Below, one piece after another: positions 61,061-64,000 of a stretch of 64,000 nucleotides of DNA. The notes beneath the pieces are model-generated. The model saw only the letters and a program-made list of their open reading frames with translations. It did no database searches and was not told the origin of the DNA. The DNA is from Microterricola viridarii (GTDB taxonomy: Bacteria > Actinomycetota > Actinomycetes > Actinomycetales > Microbacteriaceae): assembly GCF_001542775.1 (NCBI RefSeq), contig NZ_CP014145.1:3625727-3689726 (forward strand), read 5' to 3'. The position numbers were made by a program, and so were the translations under genes. How positions within the stretch are numbered: the stretch's first letter is position 1; each line of letters opens with the position of its first letter.

Positions 61061-61126
61061 TATAGCGCGTGTGCAACTATTTATAGCGCGTCTGCAACTA
61101 CTGCGCACGCAGCTAGTTGCAGACGC
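61061..61126. promoter_or_regulatory. MarR operator array
   Basis: TATAGCGCGTGTGCAACTA (61061-61079) and TATAGCGCGTCTGCAACTA (61082-61100) are direct repeats with a 21-base period. The second half-site GCGTCTGCAACTA (61088-61100) forms a perfect 13-base inverted repeat with TAGTTGCAGACGC (61114-61126). Confidence 0.75.
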
Positions 61127-61150
61127 ATCAATCCAAAAAGGAGAATCACA

Positions 61151-62375
61151 GTGCCGCTCGCGCTCTACGCACTCGCCATCGGCGGGTTCGCCATTGGCCT
61201 CACCGAGTTCGTCATCATGGGACTGCTGCCCGAGGTGGCTGCCGACTTTGCCGTCAGCGAGACCGCCGCCGGCTACTTCATCTCCGGCTACGCGCTGAGC
61301 GTGGCCCTCGGCGCCATCGTGCTGACCGCGGCGCTCACCAGAGTCGACCGCAAGAAGGCCCTCCTCGGGCTGATGATCCTGTTCATCATCGGCAACCTGC
61401 TCTCGGCGCTCGCGCCCGACTACACCTCGATGATGATCGGGCGCATCGTTGCCGCGCTCTGCCATGGCGCGTTCTTCGGCATCGGTGCGGTCGTCGCCTC
61501 CCAGCTCGTCGCCCCCACCAAGAAGGCAGCGGCCATCTCGATCATGTTCGCCGGCCTCACCATCGCCAACGTGATGGGTGTTCCGCTCGGAACGCTGCTC
61601 GGCCAGGCGGCCGGCTGGCGCTCCACCTTCTGGGCCATCACCATCATGGGCGTGCTCTCCTTCGCCGCCATCGCGCTGCTGGTGCCCGCACGGATCGGGG
61701 CCGATGTCGCACGCCACCCCGACGGCCTGCGAGGCGAGTTCCGCATCTTCCGCAACCCGCAGGTGTGGCTCTCCATCGGAATCACCGTGCTCGGTTACGG
61801 AGGGATGTTCGGCGGTTTCACCTACATCGCCTTCACCCTCACCGAGGTGAGCGGCTTCGCCGCGGCATCCGTGCCGTGGCTGCTGATGGTCTTCGGCGCC
61901 GGGCTCTTCGTCGGCAACATCCTCGGCGGCCGCGCGGCCGACAAAAACCTGGGCCTCACCCTGCTGGTGCTGCTCGGTGGGCTCAGCGCGGTGCTCGCCG
62001 TCTTCGCGCTGACGGCGGGCAACCAGACTATGACGATCGTGAGCCTCCTGCTGATGGGCGGCCTCGGCTTCGCCACCGTGCCGGGCTGCAGATGCGGGTC
62101 ATGGCGCATGCCGAACAAGCGCCGACACGGCCTCCGCCGCCAACATCGCCGCCTTCAACGGGGGTAACGCGTTCGGTGCCTGGATCGGCGGGCTCACCCT
62201 CGCGGCCGGGCTCGGCTTCACGGCGCCGCTCTGGGCCGGCGCCGTCGTGACCGTCGCGGGCCTGGTCGTGCTGCTCGTCGCGGTGTTCGCACCCGGCGGC
62301 GAGTTCCGCCGGCGCGCTCGGGTGAGCGCCGGCACCGGCACGACCACCACTCCCGTCCTCCTCCCATCCCACTAG
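61151..62375 (+). pseudogene. MFS exporter (DHA1 family), two frameshifts near the 3' end
   Basis: A drug-type exporter. From the GTG at 61151 (AAAGGAGA upstream) the first 310 residues read cleanly: LTEFVIMGLLPEVAADF, GYALSVALGAIVLTAAL, and GRIVAALCHGAFFGIGAVVASQL. At about 62087, after GFATVPG, one C is missing (the expected LQMRVM reads in the next frame). At about 62127 one G appears lost, after which NIAAFNGGNAFGAWIGGLTLAAG resumes to a TAG at 62375. Adding two bases gives 408 residues, normal for the family. The two deletions lie in GC-rich runs, so sequencing error is as likely as a real pseudogene. Confidence 0.8.
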
Positions 62376-62411
62376 ACCGAAACCACAAAACCGAAACCAG
62401 TAGGAGACAAC

Positions 62412-63261
62412 ATGTCCGCAACACAGGCAACACTCGTTCCCCGCATCACGCTGAACAACGGCGCCTTGATCCCGCAGCTCGGCTTCGGCGTCTTCCAGGT
62501 GCCAAACGTTGAGACAGAGGCAGCCGTCAGCGCCGCGCTCGAAGCTGGCTACCGCAGCATCGACACGGCCGCCATCTACGGCAACGAGGAGGGGGTGGGC
62601 CGGGCGCTCGCGGCATCCGGCATCGCCCGCGACGAGCTCTTCATCACGAGCAAGCTCTGGAACAGCGACCAGGGAACAGCAACGACGGCGGCCGCATTCG
62701 AGCTGAGCCTGGAGAAGCTCGGCCTGGAGGCGCTCGACCTGTACCTCATCCACTGGCCGGCCCCGGCGACCGACCTCTACCTCGAGAGCTGGGAGGCCCT
62801 CGAGGGGATCGCGGCAAGCGGCCGCAGCCGGGCGATCGGCGTCTCGAACTTCCTGCCGACGCAGCTCGAGCGCATCATCGCCCTCGGCGGCACCGTGCCC
62901 GCCGTCAACCAGGTCGAGCTGCACCCCGCGCTGCAGCAGGCCGAGACCGTGGCATTCAACCGCGCGCACGGCATCGCCACCGAGGCATGGAGCCCCTCGC
63001 GCAGGGTGCCATGCTGAGCAACCCCGTGATTGCCCGGCTCGCCGAAGAGATCGGGCGCACCCCGGCCCAGGTCATTCTGCGCTGGCACCTGCAGCAGGGC
63101 GCATCGTCATCCCCAAGTCGGTCACCCCGGCGCGCATCGCCGAGAACCTGGCTGTGTTCGACTTCGAGCTGCCCGCCGCGGCGCTCGCCGAGGTCGATGC
63201 GCTGGACGTCGCCGCCGGCGCCGGCCGGGTCGGGCCGCACCCGGCCGAGTTCAACGGCTAA
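62412..63261 (+). pseudogene. Aldo-keto reductase (2,5-diketogluconate-reductase-like), two frameshifts
   Basis: An NADPH-dependent reductase of the AKR5 type. The tetrad is visible: Asp and Tyr in SIDTAAIYGNEEGVG, Lys in FITSKLWNSD and His in LYLIHWPAP. After ATEAWSP a C is missing at about 62995; the correct frame goes on with LAQGAMLSNPVIARLAEEIG. A second C is missing at about 63101, before IVIPKSVTPARIAENLAVF. Two added bases give 283 residues, standard for the family. GTAGGAG precedes the ATG. It lies 36 bases after the exporter gene and probably shares its MarR control. Its TAA stop overlaps the stop of the convergent esterase gene. Confidence 0.82.
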
Positions 63262-64000
63262 GCCAGGGGAACAGCCGGATTCGCGAGCGCGTCGTGGAGG
63301 AACCCCGCGACGCGCTCGCGCATCCCGGCGTCGAGGATGCCGATGGAGTGGTCGTCGCCCGGCACAACCGCCAGCTCGACGGCGACGCCTGCGGCATCGA
63401 GGGCGGCCGCGAAGCTCTGCGACTGGGCCAGCGGGATGAACTCGGCCTCGGCGTGGCCGACGAAGAACGGCGGGTCGCTCTGGTCGATGAAGGTGGAAGG
63501 GAGGCGTCCTCCGCCTCCGCGCAGAGCCCACTCGGCACAACCGAGGTAGCGGCCGATGATGTCTTGCACGAGCACGTTGGCCCGTCCCGCACCACGGAGC
63601 CGCGGCGCAGGTCGATCGGTGCCGAGAGCTCGGCGACGGCGGCGACCCGGCTGCCGCGGTCGAGCGGCCCGGTGCGCGGGTGCCGAGCAGTGCCGCGAGG
63701 TTGCCGCCGGCCGAGCCGCCGAAGGCGCCGATGCGGGCCGGGTCGATGCCGAACCGCTCCGCGTTCTCGGGGGAGCGCACCCACCGTGCGGCCAGCTCGA
63801 CGTCATCGATCGCGGCCGGGAACGTGTGATCCGGCACCAGCCGGTAGTTCACCGAGTAGGCGACGAATCCCGCTGGCCAGCCACAGGCAGACCGCGCGCC
63901 AGTCGGGGTTGGCCTTGTCGCCGCGCCCAGCTGCCGCCGTGAATCGAGAGCACGGCCGGGCGCTCGCTGCTAGAGACCTGCGGCTCACAGACATCGAGGG
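63258..64000 (-). pseudogene. Alpha/beta hydrolase (esterase/lipase), frameshifted and cut by window edge
   Basis: The 5' end lies beyond the right edge. Reading leftward from 64000, the oxyanion motif HGGSW, then GDKANPDWRAVCLWLAS, YSVNYRLVPDHTFPAAIDD, the nucleophile elbow GAFGGSAGGNLAALLG and the late segments FIDQSDPPFFVGHAEAEF and VPGDDHSIGILDAG are all present but in several frames. At least three single-base losses are needed to join them. The product would be an esterase of the hormone-sensitive-lipase/BD-FAE group with Ser, Asp and His present. Whether the breaks are real cannot be decided here. Confidence 0.75.

Noticed and set aside
1..64000. Prophage, integrative element or transposon
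   Set aside because: No integrase, transposase, terminase, relaxase or attachment-site duplication was found.

Overview
The window is very GC-rich and comes from an actinobacterium, most likely a member of the Microbacteriaceae (Micrococcales). The grounds are the codon bias, many leaderless or GTG/TTG starts, the very frequent GGATGCCG/CGGCATCC word, and dispersed hairpin repeats built around TTGAGCCTGTCGAAA that I associate with this family. It looks like ordinary chromosome with several accessory catabolic islands. I see no transposase, integrase, phage gene, CRISPR array, rRNA or tRNA.

Layout. 0-6 kb: a partial APC permease, an unusual GH1 protein, an OhrR-type MarR regulator with a small zinc-ribbon protein, a PadR-DUF4097 operon and a divergent MerR-TipAS regulator. 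6-18 kb: repeat-rich spacers, a DUF4097 lipoprotein, a divergent YczE/MocR pair, an RND exporter, and housekeeping-type enzymes (methyltransferase, lactate dehydrogenase, Nudix, epimerase, ureohydrolase). 18-27 kb: a glycan-utilisation locus with a LacI regulator, a secreted beta-helix glycosidase, an ADP-ribosylglycohydrolase-family protein, a sugar ABC importer and an esterase. Two near-identical palindromes lie between the divergent transcription units. 27-37 kb: an iron/amine-type ABC importer (ATPase, binding protein, fused permease) with two hydrolases, a PadR-regulated MFS exporter, and a LVIVD beta-propeller protein of unknown role.

37-47.4 kb is the most coherent metabolic unit. An aspartate-dehydrogenase-like gene and a LysR regulator flank a nine-gene, almost gapless operon for kynurenine / 3-hydroxyanthranilate catabolism through 2-amino-3-carboxymuconate semialdehyde to pyruvate and acetyl-CoA. 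The gene order E-H-J-I-G-F-C-D matches what I remember of the Pseudomonas nba (2-nitrobenzoate) operon, followed here by kynureninase. A tandem ATTCTGGAT motif in the promoter of the beta-propeller gene also occurs upstream of the ABC importer, so importer and propeller may serve the same regulon.

47.4-56 kb: a SixA-type phosphatase, then the histidine utilisation genes hutI, hutU and hutH with an IclR regulator and a frameshifted M23 peptidase. hutH carries an in-frame array of the dispersed repeat. 56-61 kb: a DedA protein, an acyltransferase, and a NarL-type two-component system; similar palindromic boxes precede both the two-component genes and the acyltransferase. 61-64 kb: a MarR-regulated MFS exporter, an aldo-keto reductase and an esterase. 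All three carry single-base frameshifts, which suggests poor sequence quality at this end or recent decay.
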